64,000 nucleotides of DNA from Skermania piniformis (GTDB lineage Bacteria > Actinomycetota > Actinomycetes > Mycobacteriales > Mycobacteriaceae): NCBI RefSeq assembly GCF_019285775.1, contig NZ_CP079105.1:186001-250000 (forward strand). The letters are read 5' to 3'. Positions 48,900 to 58,130 of the stretch are shown here, in pieces (positions within the stretch are counted from its first letter, which is position 1; the number at the start of each line of letters is the position of its first letter). A model generated the notes under the pieces. It was not told the origin of the DNA and searched no databases. It worked only from the letters and a program-made list of their open reading frames with translations. The position numbers and the translations under genes were made by a program.

Positions 48900-49871
48900 A
48901 TGACGGTACGGGTCGAGATCGCCAACCCGGAGGGCGCCAGCCTGGAGTCGCGGGCGCTACTTGCGGCATGCCGGGGTGCCCTCGGCCCAGCGTTGCGCGC
49001 CTTGCCGCTGAACCGGCACAGCCTGCGACTCTCGTTCGTGGTCGATCGGATCGGTCGGATGCGGCCCCGGCCGAGCGGGATCCGCTGTGAGCGGGTCCGG
49101 TTCGACGGATTCGATGCCGAGATCGTGCGCCCGGCCAACCGCTACCGGCCCTTGCAGGACGGCGCGGTGCTGTACCTGCACGGCGGTGCCTTCATGATCG
49201 GCGGTCTGGAGACGCACCGCCCGGTCGTCGCCGGGATCGCCAAGCGGACCGGCTTGGCTGTGCTCAGCGTGGCGTATCGCCAGTATCCGCGGACCCGGGT
49301 GGACGGGTCGGTCGAGGATTGTCTGACCGCTTATCGCTGGCTGCTTCGGCAAGGAGTCGATCCGGGTCGGATTGTGGTGATGGGCGATTCCGCGGGCGGA
49401 TTCTTGACCTTTGCCACAGCGTTGCGGGCCGCCCGCCGCGGACTGCCGATGCCGGCGGGCCTGGTCGGGATCTCGCCGCTGTTGGACCTGGACGTGTCGT
49501 CGGTGCTGATGCACCGCGGCCCGGTGCGGGATGCCTACCTGCCCGAACGGAGCCTGACCGGGGTGTCGCGGCTGTGGACGCACGGTCCGGCGGACCCGGC
49601 GTTGTCCCCGATGAACTGTGATCTGTCGCCGTTGCCGGCCACGTTGCTGATCGTTGCCGAGGACGAGGTGTTGCGCAGCGATGCGGAGAAGTTCGCGCAT
49701 CGGCTGGATCGAGTCGGGGTGCCGTGTCGGCTGCAGCTGTGGCGTGGCCAGGTGCATGCGTTTCCCGCGCTGGCGCCGGCGATGCCGGAGAGTTGCGAGG
49801 CGTTGTCCACAATTGCCGGGTTCGTGAGCACCCGGATCGCACGACGTCCGGTCGTGGCCCGCATCGCCTGA
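48900..49871 (+). CDS. Alpha/beta hydrolase (hormone-sensitive-lipase type esterase)
   Basis: A 323-residue esterase of the hormone-sensitive lipase family. The oxyanion motif is LYLHGGAFMIGG (HGGAF at 94-98), the nucleophile Ser164 in VVMGDSAGGFL, the likely Asp in IVAEDEVLRSDAE, and the His in GQVHAFPAL. It is related to the LipH/LipI/LipU group of mycobacterial lipases. ATG at 48900 has GGAG upstream; the frame is open for further codons, and a longer N terminus cannot be excluded. It follows the PotD-type gene by 194 bases. The substrate is probably a short acyl ester. Confidence 0.87.
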   Translation: MTVRVEIANPEGASLESRALLAACRGALGPALRALPLNRHSLRLSFVVDRIGRMRPRPSGIRCERVRFDGFDAEIVRPANRYRPLQDGAVLYLHGGAFMIGGLETHRPVVAGIAKRTGLAVLSVAYRQYPRTRVDGSVEDCLTAYRWLLRQGVDPGRIVVMGDSAGGFLTFATALRAARRGLPMPAGLVGISPLLDLDVSSVLMHRGPVRDAYLPERSLTGVSRLWTHGPADPALSPMNCDLSPLPATLLIVAEDEVLRSDAEKFAHRLDRVGVPCRLQLWRGQVHAFPALAPAMPESCEALSTIAGFVSTRIARRPVVARIA

Positions 49872-49948
49872 ACCGAACCTGAGGCTTGCTATCCGACCGG
49901 TAACCGAGCGTTGTTGCCTGTTTCTGTTCGGATGTGGCATGGTCGGGC

Positions 49949-50371
49949 ATGGTTTCGGCCACCCTTCGCGATGTAGCGCTGCTACTCGCCCGGCTCGGAC
50001 TGGGCGTGATCTTCATCGCGCACGGCTGGCAGAAGGTGCGGGTGAACGGCATGGCCACGACCGCCGTCGGGCTGGACCAGGTGGGCGTTCCGGCGCCGGT
50101 CGTGGCGACCTACTACGCGACCTGCGTCGAGCTGATCGGTGGTGCGGCGCTGATCGCCGGCCTGTTCACGGTGGTCGCTGCCACCCTGCTGTTCGTGGAC
50201 ATGCTCGGCGCCTTCGTCTTCGTGCATGCCACGCACGGGGTGTTCGTCGACTACGGCGGCTACGAACTGGTGCTGGCGCTCGGCCTGGCCGCGCTGCTCA
50301 TCGCGGTGTTCGGGGCCGGCCGGTACTCGATCGACGGCCTCGCCGGCGGGCGGCGCCGGCTGTCCGACTGA
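49949..50371 (+). CDS. DoxX family membrane protein
   Basis: A protein of about 140 residues with four hydrophobic helices. LLARLGLGVIFIAHGWQKV near the N terminus and YYATCVELIGGAALIAGLFT are typical of DoxX family proteins. In mycobacteria a DoxX protein works with SodA and SseA in oxidative-stress defence, but most family members are uncharacterised. The start could also be GTG at 49934. It is convergent with the DUF2142 gene, 15 bases away, and has no evident partner genes. Confidence 0.82.
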   Translation: MVSATLRDVALLLARLGLGVIFIAHGWQKVRVNGMATTAVGLDQVGVPAPVVATYYATCVELIGGAALIAGLFTVVAATLLFVDMLGAFVFVHATHGVFVDYGGYELVLALGLAALLIAVFGAGRYSIDGLAGGRRRLSD

Positions 50372-50386
50372 TTCACCGGGCGCGGA

Positions 50387-51910
50387 TCAGCCCCAGACCA
50401 GCAGGTTGTATTTCACCACCGCGAGCACCAGCGCGATCGTCGATGCGGTCACGATGACGATCGCCGGACCGCGCGTCGCGGGCGGTCCGGATTCGGTCTG
50501 TAGTCGTAACGGTAGCCAGCGCAGCAACACGGCGAACGCGAGCAGCGCGAGCGGGACGAAGTAGCGGCCCTGCACGCCGTCGATCAGGTAATAGCCGACC
50601 GGGGTGAACGACAGGTAGAGCGCCACGTAGATCAGCACCACCGAGATCAGGACGGTGAGCAGCACCAGCGTGGTGATCCGATTCGACGGGCCGGACATCC
50701 GTTCGGCGATGCCGACGCCGATCGCAAACGCGAGCAGGCCGGCCAGCACCGACGTGGCCGGAACCGTGACGTAGGCGAACCCGAGCTCGCCGAAGAACTC
50801 GACGAACCACTCCTGGTCGCGGCGCATGATGCTCTCGCCGAAGGTGGTGAGGAACTCGCCCGGGTTGTGCAGCATCTGCTGAAGCTGATCGGCCGGAACC
50901 ACGGTATGCCACTGCCGCTTCGGCCGCATGACACTCATTCCGTCGGTGGTCGGCGCCGAGATGCGGGTCCAGGCGAGGAACCCGATCGTGCCGATCGCCG
51001 CGCTCAGCCCGGGTAGCAGGCGCAGTGGTCCGCGCAGGCCGAGCCGGCTCGCCGGGACTACCACGACCAGCAGGGCCAGCAGCACGTAGCTGGGCTTGCA
51101 CAGCGGCAGCGCGATCGCTGCAACGAGCAATACCGCCGTCTCGGCCCAGGTCAGCCGGGTGGCCAGGAACAGGGCTTTGATCAGCAACGCCGACAGCGTG
51201 ATGGCGACGGCGTTGGTGAGGGTGTCGGCGGTGACCGTGCCGGCCTGGAACACGGTGATCGGCAGCACCGCGACCGCGAACACCAGCCACTGCACCCGCG
51301 TGCGGCGCAGCGCGAACAGGCCGAATCCGATCACCGCCAGATAGGCCGCCAGCCCGGCGAGTCGGGGGGCGAGCAGCAGCCCGCCGGTGTCGACGTCCAG
51401 CAGCTGCGCGACCCGGATGCCGAACGCCTGCGGGAGATAGGGGACCGGGGAGTAGGCGGCGGTATTGGTGAACCAGATGGTGATGTGTCGCGCGCTGACC
51501 GGCGCGTCTTCCAGCGGTCGGTAGCCGCTGCGGTCGGCCACCGCGGGCTCCGGTTCGTCCAGCGTCTCGGCCGAGGTCGTGTAGTCGTCGAGGGCGTAGT
51601 TCATCAGCCGCTCGATGCTGACCGGGACCCCGCCGCCCCAGGCCGGACCACGGTCGTCGGGAATCGGCACCGGCAGCACCCCGCCGCGGGAAACCTGGTA
51701 CGCCCGGCCGAACTGGCTGATCTCGTCATGGCCCCAGAACGGGGGCGTGAGCAGCGCGAACGTCACCCCGAAGACCCCGACCAGGAGCAGGAACGCCGAC
51801 CACGCGGGAACCGTCCGGGGACGCCGAATCCGGCCGGTCCGGCCCGCAGGCGGCACGTCGGTATCGGCCTCGGCGACCGCCACGGTGTCAGTCACGCCGG
51901 ACCGCGGCAT
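50387..51910 (-). CDS. DUF2142 polytopic membrane protein, probable GT-C glycosyltransferase
   Basis: A 507-residue protein with about 11 hydrophobic helices. After the first helix comes PPFWGHDEISQFGRAYQVSR, whose acidic pair resembles the catalytic DE/DD of GT-C glycosyltransferases that use lipid-linked sugars. A long extracytoplasmic loop follows (about residues 75-145). YYLIDGVQGRYFVPLALLA near the C terminus is typical of DUF2142. Its ATG lies inside the end of the GtrB-like gene (23-base overlap), so the lipid-sugar synthase and this protein are co-expressed. By analogy with Gtr systems it could move the lipid-linked sugar onto a surface glycan; this is inference. Confidence 0.83.
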   Translation of the reverse strand: MPRSGVTDTVAVAEADTDVPPAGRTGRIRRPRTVPAWSAFLLLVGVFGVTFALLTPPFWGHDEISQFGRAYQVSRGGVLPVPIPDDRGPAWGGGVPVSIERLMNYALDDYTTSAETLDEPEPAVADRSGYRPLEDAPVSARHITIWFTNTAAYSPVPYLPQAFGIRVAQLLDVDTGGLLLAPRLAGLAAYLAVIGFGLFALRRTRVQWLVFAVAVLPITVFQAGTVTADTLTNAVAITLSALLIKALFLATRLTWAETAVLLVAAIALPLCKPSYVLLALLVVVVPASRLGLRGPLRLLPGLSAAIGTIGFLAWTRISAPTTDGMSVMRPKRQWHTVVPADQLQQMLHNPGEFLTTFGESIMRRDQEWFVEFFGELGFAYVTVPATSVLAGLLAFAIGVGIAERMSGPSNRITTLVLLTVLISVVLIYVALYLSFTPVGYYLIDGVQGRYFVPLALLAFAVLLRWLPLRLQTESGPPATRGPAIVIVTASTIALVLAVVKYNLLVWG

Positions 51911-52814
51911 AACGCAGGTACACCAGCCGGGCGGCCTCGTGTCGGGAGCGGCGGATGCCGTCGAGGATCAATCCGGCGGTCCACAGCAGTCCGCCGAGCA
52001 GGATCAGGGTGAACCCACCGAACAGGGTCGGAAACCGGGCCACCTGATCCGTCTCGTAGAACTCGATCACGATCGGGACGATCAGGATCAGCGCGGCGAG
52101 CAGGCTGAGCGTGCCGAACAAGCCGTAGAACCCGACCGGGCGCTCATGCCGCGCCAGTCCGGCGATCAGCGACAGAATCCGGAAGCCGTCGTGGTAGGTG
52201 CGTAACTTCGACTCGCTGCCGGCCGGGCGGTCCCGGAAGTCGACCGGCACCGATGTCTGCGGAACTTGCAGGTGCAGCGAGTGGACGGTCAACTCGGTTT
52301 CGATCTCGAACTCCCGGGAAACCGCCGGGAAGCTCTTCACGAATCGGTGCGAGAACACCCGGAAGCCGGACAGCATGTCCACCACGTTCTCCCCGAACAC
52401 CTTGCCGACCAGCCCGTTGAGTACCCGATTGCCGGTTTCGTGACCGCCACGGTAGGCGTCGTCGACCGCGTGGCGGACGCCCAACACATGGTCGTAGGGG
52501 CCGTCCAACAGGGTCTTGATCATCAACGGCGCCGCTGCCGCCTCGTAGGTGTCGTCACCGTCGATCAGCACGTAGACGTCGGCGTCGATGTCGGCGAAGG
52601 CGCGGCGCACCACGTTGCCCTTGCCCTTGTCGTGCTCGGTGCGGACGATCGCGCCGGCCGCTGCGGCGCGCTCCGCCGTGGCGTCGGTGCTCAGGTTGTC
52701 GTAGACGTAGACGACGATGCCCGGGACAGCACTCTGCAGGTCGCCGACCACTTTGGCGACCGCCGCTTCTTCGTTGTGACACGGAACGATGGCCGCGATG
52801 CGCACGTCTTCCAC
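51888..52814 (-). CDS. GtrB/DPM1-like polyprenyl-phosphate glycosyltransferase
   Basis: About 308 residues. An N-terminal GT2 domain has AAIVPCHNEEAAVAKVVGDL, the DxD-type VYVLIDGDDTYEA and DMLSGFRVFSHRFV, typical of dolichol-phosphate-mannose/GtrB synthases. Two C-terminal transmembrane helices follow (FGTLSLLAALILIVPIVIEF and LFGGFTLILLGGLLWTAGLI), as in GtrB. It should move a sugar from a nucleotide onto polyprenyl phosphate on the cytoplasmic side. The start is uncertain: GTG at 52814 or 52805; the frame is open to 52940. It is divergent from a GtrA gene by 68 bases and overlaps the DUF2142 gene. Confidence 0.88.
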   Translation of the reverse strand: MEDVRIAAIVPCHNEEAAVAKVVGDLQSAVPGIVVYVYDNLSTDATAERAAAAGAIVRTEHDKGKGNVVRRAFADIDADVYVLIDGDDTYEAAAAPLMIKTLLDGPYDHVLGVRHAVDDAYRGGHETGNRVLNGLVGKVFGENVVDMLSGFRVFSHRFVKSFPAVSREFEIETELTVHSLHLQVPQTSVPVDFRDRPAGSESKLRTYHDGFRILSLIAGLARHERPVGFYGLFGTLSLLAALILIVPIVIEFYETDQVARFPTLFGGFTLILLGGLLWTAGLILDGIRRSRHEAARLVYLRYAAVRRD

Positions 52815-52882
52815 TGCTTCAGTCCCCGCTACACCATGTCGAGCCGATCCCAGAAGAAACTTAACAGGGTAGGTTCGCCCGG

Positions 52883-53347
52883 GTGACGACGGAGACGCCT
52901 GCCGCGGGCCTGGTCGCGTTTGCGCGTCGCAGCGGTGCATTTCTCGTCGTCGGCGCGATCGGCTTCCTGGTCGATGCCGGGACCTACAATCTGCTCGTCT
53001 TCGCAGGTGGTCGCGGTCCGCTGGCCGACTCGCCGTTGCCGGCCAAGCTGATCGCCATCGGCACTGCGACGGTGGTCACCTACCTCGGCAACCGCTGGTG
53101 GACCTACGCCGATCGACCGATCGACAACCCGCTGCGGCAGTACCTGGCGTACGCGATCTGCAACCTGATCGCGATCGGACTGCAACTGGGGTGCCTCGGA
53201 TTTTCCCGATACGTACTGGATCTGTCCTCCCCGCTGGCCGACAACATCGCCGGCACCCTGATCGGTCAGGTCGTCGCGGTGGTGTTCCGGTACTGGGCGT
53301 ACGGCAAGTTCGTGTTCGCCGCCCGGGCGGGTTCGGCCGGCCGGTAG
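52883..53347 (+). CDS. GtrA family membrane protein (second copy)
   Basis: A 154-residue four-helix GtrA protein. Matching segments are SGAFLVVGAIGFLVDAGTYN, VVTYLGNRWWTYADRP, QYLAYAICNLIAIGLQLGCL and VVAVVFRYWAYGKFVF. GtrA proteins are candidate flippases for polyprenyl-phosphate-linked sugars made by GtrB enzymes, and a GtrB-like gene starts 68 bases away on the other strand. The GTG at 52883 is the start; no strong ribosome site is seen. It is distinct from the dprE1-linked GtrA at 43694. The GlfT2-like gene follows on the same strand after about 55 bases, so an operon is likely. Confidence 0.87.
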   Translation: MTTETPAAGLVAFARRSGAFLVVGAIGFLVDAGTYNLLVFAGGRGPLADSPLPAKLIAIGTATVVTYLGNRWWTYADRPIDNPLRQYLAYAICNLIAIGLQLGCLGFSRYVLDLSSPLADNIAGTLIGQVVAVVFRYWAYGKFVFAARAGSAGR

Positions 53348-53402
53348 ACCGGTTGTGGATCGAACTGCCGGTCGGTTATCGGATTGGGTATCGTCGAGCC
53401 CC

Positions 53403-55289
53403 GTGATCGCTCCTGCCGCCGCTCCCCTCGCGCTCCTCGGCGACCATGCGGCACCGGATCGCCTGGTCGTCCAGCGTGGGGTGTTCCTCGGTCCGTCGCC
53501 GCTGGTCAACGACGATCTCTACGTCACCGTGAAGGGTCGCGCCGACCGGGCCCGGTTCCGGTTGCAGCTGGCCAAGAACGCGACCGCGAGCACCAACACC
53601 TACTTCGGCCGGTTCGCCGCGGCCTACTGGCAGCGCTGGACGCACGCGCGCGAGGTGCGGGTCACCATGCGACTCGCGGCCGCCGATCGGGGCCGGGTCC
53701 AGCTCGTCGCCTCCGATATCGCGGGCCATCGGCGGCCGGTGGACAGTGCTGCCGTCGGCGACGGTGCCGGGGCGGCCGGCGTCTCGGTGTCGCTTTCCGT
53801 CCCGCTCGACCGTTTCCTCGACGGCGGCGCGCTGTGGCTGGAGTTCGCGGCGATCGGCGGCGGGCTGGTCGTCGACCAGCTGGAGTGGACGGTCGCCGCC
53901 CCGGACCACCTGCGCCCGGTGGCGATCGCGATCTGCACCTTCAACCGGGCCCCGGACTGCGCGGCGACGGTGGCCGCACTCGCCGCCGACGACACCGTGT
54001 GCGACGCCGTCGACGCGGTGTACGTCGTCGATCAGGGCACCGACCTGGTGGCCGATCAGCCGTCGTTCACCGCCACCGCGTCCCGACTCGGCGACAAGCT
54101 GCGCTACCTGCGCCAACCGAACCTCGGCGGCGCCGGCGGATTCACCCGCGGGCTGTACGAGGTGTCGGCGGTGAACGAGCACGCCGACGTGCTGCTGATG
54201 GACGACGACATCCTCTGCGAGCCGGAGACGGTGTTGCGGTTGCACGCGTTCGCCAACTCGACGGTGGAGCCGATGCTGGTCGGCGCGCAGATGCTGTTCC
54301 TGTTGAACCCGGACTATCTGAACGTCGGCGCCGAAGAGGTGCATCCGGATTATCTGGTGCACGGGCAGCGGGTGGCAAAGGCGCTGCGCAACACCAGCAT
54401 GACCCGCAAGCACCAGGAGCGGCGGGTCGATGCCGGCTACAACGCCTGGTGGACCTGTCTGATCCCGGCCGAGGTGGTTGCCCGGATCGGCCTGCCACTG
54501 CCGATCTTCTTCCAGTGGGACGACGTGGAGTACGGCATGCGGGCCCGGGAAGCCGGCTTCGTCACCGTGACCTTGGCCAACGCCGCGGTCTGGCACGCCG
54601 ACTTCTACTGGAAGGACTACGACGACTGGGCGCGTTACTTCAGCACCCGCAACTCGCTGATCGTCTGCGCGCTGCACACCGAGCTGGACCCGCAGCGGCT
54701 GTCCCGGACGTTCTTCCGCCAGATCGCCGAGATGCTGGTGGCGATGCAGTACGGCCTGGCGCACACCACGTTGTCCGGCATCGAGGACTTTCTGGACGGG
54801 CCCGCGGGTCTGGCGGACGGCGGACAGGCGGCGTTGCTGCAGGCGCGTACCAGCCGGGCCGACTACCCGGAGACGATCCGGCACGACGCTGCCACGGCGC
54901 CGGTCCGCAACGCGGACGTGCGCACGGTGCGGGCGTACGGGGAACCCAGCCGGATGCGGTTGGTGCTGATCAAACGTGCGGTGACGCAGTTCCTCGGCCG
55001 GACCCGGCCCGGTGTGACCGGGATCACCCGGGAGGATGCGCACTGGTGGCATGTCTCGCTGTTCGACCACGCGGTGGTCACCGATGCCTCGCAGGGCGGG
55101 GTGCGGATTCGGCAACGGGACAAGGCCCGTGCCGTCGCCCTGTTGCGGCGCACGGCCCGGGTGCTGCGCCGGCTGCGCACCGAACTGCCGCGCGTGTCGC
55201 AGCAGTATCGGGACGCGGTCCCCGAGCTGACCAGCCGGGGGAACTGGGAGAGGTTGTTCGGCATCGATGGTGGCTCGCCCGGCGCGTGA
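53403..55289 (+). CDS. GlfT2-like galactofuranosyltransferase, diverged paralogue
   Basis: About 628 residues with the full GlfT2 architecture: an N-terminal beta-sandwich, a GT-A domain with AIAICTFNRAPDC and NLGGAGGFTRGLYE, the DDD site in LLMDDDILCEPET (residues 267-269), WDDVEYGMRAREAGFVTVTL and the His in NAAVWHADFYWKDYD, and a C-terminal helical region. All residues expected for UDP-galactofuranose transfer are kept, but the sequence differs widely from glfT2 at 5569, so linkage or acceptor may differ. GTG at 53403 is preferred; a start at 53355 would add 16 residues. It overlaps the next GT-C gene by 23 bases and follows the GtrA gene. Confidence 0.88.
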   Translation: MIAPAAAPLALLGDHAAPDRLVVQRGVFLGPSPLVNDDLYVTVKGRADRARFRLQLAKNATASTNTYFGRFAAAYWQRWTHAREVRVTMRLAAADRGRVQLVASDIAGHRRPVDSAAVGDGAGAAGVSVSLSVPLDRFLDGGALWLEFAAIGGGLVVDQLEWTVAAPDHLRPVAIAICTFNRAPDCAATVAALAADDTVCDAVDAVYVVDQGTDLVADQPSFTATASRLGDKLRYLRQPNLGGAGGFTRGLYEVSAVNEHADVLLMDDDILCEPETVLRLHAFANSTVEPMLVGAQMLFLLNPDYLNVGAEEVHPDYLVHGQRVAKALRNTSMTRKHQERRVDAGYNAWWTCLIPAEVVARIGLPLPIFFQWDDVEYGMRAREAGFVTVTLANAAVWHADFYWKDYDDWARYFSTRNSLIVCALHTELDPQRLSRTFFRQIAEMLVAMQYGLAHTTLSGIEDFLDGPAGLADGGQAALLQARTSRADYPETIRHDAATAPVRNADVRTVRAYGEPSRMRLVLIKRAVTQFLGRTRPGVTGITREDAHWWHVSLFDHAVVTDASQGGVRIRQRDKARAVALLRRTARVLRRLRTELPRVSQQYRDAVPELTSRGNWERLFGIDGGSPGA

Positions 55290-56751
55290 CGCGCTGACGG
55301 TCGCGCTGGTTGCGGCGACGGTCGGGGGGTTTCGGTCCGGTCGGCCGTCGTTCTGGTACGACGAAGCGGTCACGATCGGCGCGACCACCCGATCGTGGCC
55401 GGATACCTGGCGTTTCCTCCAGGTCCAGGACGCCGTGCACGCGCCCTACTACCTGTTCATGCACGTCTGGTTCCGGCTGTTCGGCGTGTCGGAGATCAGT
55501 GCCCGGCTGCCCAGCGTGATAGCCGTCGGTCTCGCCGCCGGCGGGGTGGTGCTGCTCGGCAACCGGTTGGCCGATCGGCGCGTCGGCATCTATGCCGGCC
55601 TGGTCTGCGCGATTGTGCCGCGGCTCACCTGGGCCGCGGTCGAGGCGCGGGGCTATGCGGGTTACGCCGCGGCGGCGGTGTGGCTCACGCAGCTGTTCCT
55701 CGTGGCGCTGCAGCGGCGCCGGCGTGCCTGGTGGATCGGCTACGCCGTCGCGGTGGCGGCGACGATCCTGGTGTTCGCTCCGATGGGGCTGCTGGTCGCC
55801 GGGCACGGGGCGACGGTGGCGTGGCAGCGGTCGCCGGCGTGGCGCAGTTGGCTGATGTCGGCGGTCGCCGGCGGTGCGCTCGCGTCGCCGTTGCTGTGGG
55901 TGCTCGCCGGGCAGCGCGGGCAGGCGGAGTGGATTCCGCCGCTGGATCGGCACGTGGTTCGCACGGTCACGGAGTACCAGTGGTTCGTCGGGGCGCCGGC
56001 GTTCGGCATCGGCTGCCTGATCGTGGTCCTGATCGCGGCCGTGCGGTTCCGGGCCGAGCTGGTCCGGGTGGCCGCGGTGGCGGTGCCGTGGGCGGTCGTC
56101 CCGCCGGCCGGCCTGATCGTCGCGTCGCTGCTCGCCGAGCCGATCTACCTGGATCGCTACGTGACGTTCACCGCACCGGCGGTCGCATTGCTGGTGGGGG
56201 CGGGATTGGCAGGCCTACCGGCTCGGGAATGGCTGTCGATCGGGGTGCTCACGGCCTTGGCGCTCGCCACACTGCCCGGCTATCTCGCCCAACGCGGTCC
56301 GTGGGCGAAGCCGAGCGGGATGGATTACAGCGCCGTCGCCGACTATCTCGCCGGCAACGCCCACCCGGGCGATTGTGTGGTGTTCGCCCAGCACGTGTCC
56401 TGGAGTCCGACGTCGGCCCGGGCCGCGGTGGTCGCACGACCGGACGCGGTGGTCGGTCTGCGGCAACCGGGTGCCGGTAGATCGGCCGGACCCTACGGCT
56501 GGCTGTGGGACGAGGAGCGGCCGTTGGCGCAGACGTCGCCAGCCGGCTGCCCGACCCTCTGGTTCGTGACCGACGCCGAACGCGCCGCCCCGGTGACCAT
56601 CCGGCACACCTCGAACGAGGTGTGGCAGCTGCCGGCCTACTCCTTCCGGTCGTCGGCCGACTATTCGTTGCTGGTCGGGCAAGGATTCGTGGTGACCGAT
56701 CAGCACCAGCTGCACATGTCGCAGGTGGTGCGGCTGCGCCCCGATCGGTGA
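55267..56751 (+). CDS. GT-C (family 39-like) membrane glycosyltransferase
   Basis: A 494-residue membrane protein with about nine hydrophobic helices. After a first helix of moderate hydrophobicity comes SFWYDEAVTIGATTRSWPD, which carries the acidic GT-C site, then VHAPYYLFMHVWFRLFGVSE, as in protein/arabinan mannosyl- and related transferases. YLDRYVTFTAPAVALLVGAG is also family-like. A soluble C-terminal part (about residues 350-494) follows. The ATG lies 23 bases inside the GlfT2-like gene, so the two are translationally linked. It probably uses a polyprenyl-phosphate sugar; donor and acceptor are unknown. Confidence 0.83.
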   Translation: MVARPARDALTVALVAATVGGFRSGRPSFWYDEAVTIGATTRSWPDTWRFLQVQDAVHAPYYLFMHVWFRLFGVSEISARLPSVIAVGLAAGGVVLLGNRLADRRVGIYAGLVCAIVPRLTWAAVEARGYAGYAAAAVWLTQLFLVALQRRRRAWWIGYAVAVAATILVFAPMGLLVAGHGATVAWQRSPAWRSWLMSAVAGGALASPLLWVLAGQRGQAEWIPPLDRHVVRTVTEYQWFVGAPAFGIGCLIVVLIAAVRFRAELVRVAAVAVPWAVVPPAGLIVASLLAEPIYLDRYVTFTAPAVALLVGAGLAGLPAREWLSIGVLTALALATLPGYLAQRGPWAKPSGMDYSAVADYLAGNAHPGDCVVFAQHVSWSPTSARAAVVARPDAVVGLRQPGAGRSAGPYGWLWDEERPLAQTSPAGCPTLWFVTDAERAAPVTIRHTSNEVWQLPAYSFRSSADYSLLVGQGFVVTDQHQLHMSQVVRLRPDR

Positions 56752-56796
56752 TAGCGAACCGGTTGCCCGACCGGCCGAAGCGACCGCCAGGGACGC

Positions 56797-57654
<858 letters not shown>

Positions 57655-57804
57655 GGACGTCCTCCTCGACGTGCTGATACGTTTTCGCGTGCTCTGTCAC
57701 AGTATCCGGGCTGCGCCGACGGCTGGTCGATTGCACGTCGACACCTGCACCGTGCCAGGTATTCTGGCGTTCGGTCGCATCGCGTAGCTGGTAGGGAGGG
57801 TGCG

Positions 57805-58080
57805 ATGACAGCACTGTCGAAGAAGTTGTTCATCGCCGGGGCGGTCGCGGTCGCGGTGTCGATCGGTCCGGGCGCGGCGGCGGCGAATGCCGAGCCGGTG
57901 GAGGTTCCGCTTCCCGATTCGGCGATGCTCGGTGAGCTGCTCGCGGTCGGCGCGCAGGGCCTCGAAGTCGGAAAGATCATTTTCAGTAAGCTGGCCACCG
58001 GTTCCGGCGGTGACGCGGTCGAGTACCTGACGTGCGAACCCAACCTGTACCCGGCGGCGTGCGGATCGCTGCGGCGCTAG
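57805..58080 (+). CDS. Small secreted protein
   Basis: An unrecognised protein of 91 residues. A clear signal peptide (KKLFIAGAVAVAVSIGPG, ending near AANAEPV) leaves a mature peptide of about 60 residues with two Cys near the C terminus (LTCEPNLYPAACGS), which could form a disulphide. GGGAGG stands before the ATG. Small exported peptides of this kind are common in Nocardiaceae and have no known role. A hairpin directly at the stop codon can end transcription. Confidence 0.75.
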   Translation: MTALSKKLFIAGAVAVAVSIGPGAAAANAEPVEVPLPDSAMLGELLAVGAQGLEVGKIIFSKLATGSGGDAVEYLTCEPNLYPAACGSLRR

Positions 58081-58108
58081 CCGGCCGACAAGAACGCTCG
58101 GGCCGGCT
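58079..58108. terminator. Possible terminator between small secreted protein and ArsR genes
   Basis: An 8-bp perfect stem (58079-58086 with 58101-58108) and a 14-nt loop. It begins at the stop codon of the small secreted protein gene, which is convergent with the ArsR-type gene. Confidence 0.4.
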
Positions 58109-58130
58109 TGCCCCGCGTGGCCGCGGCCGG

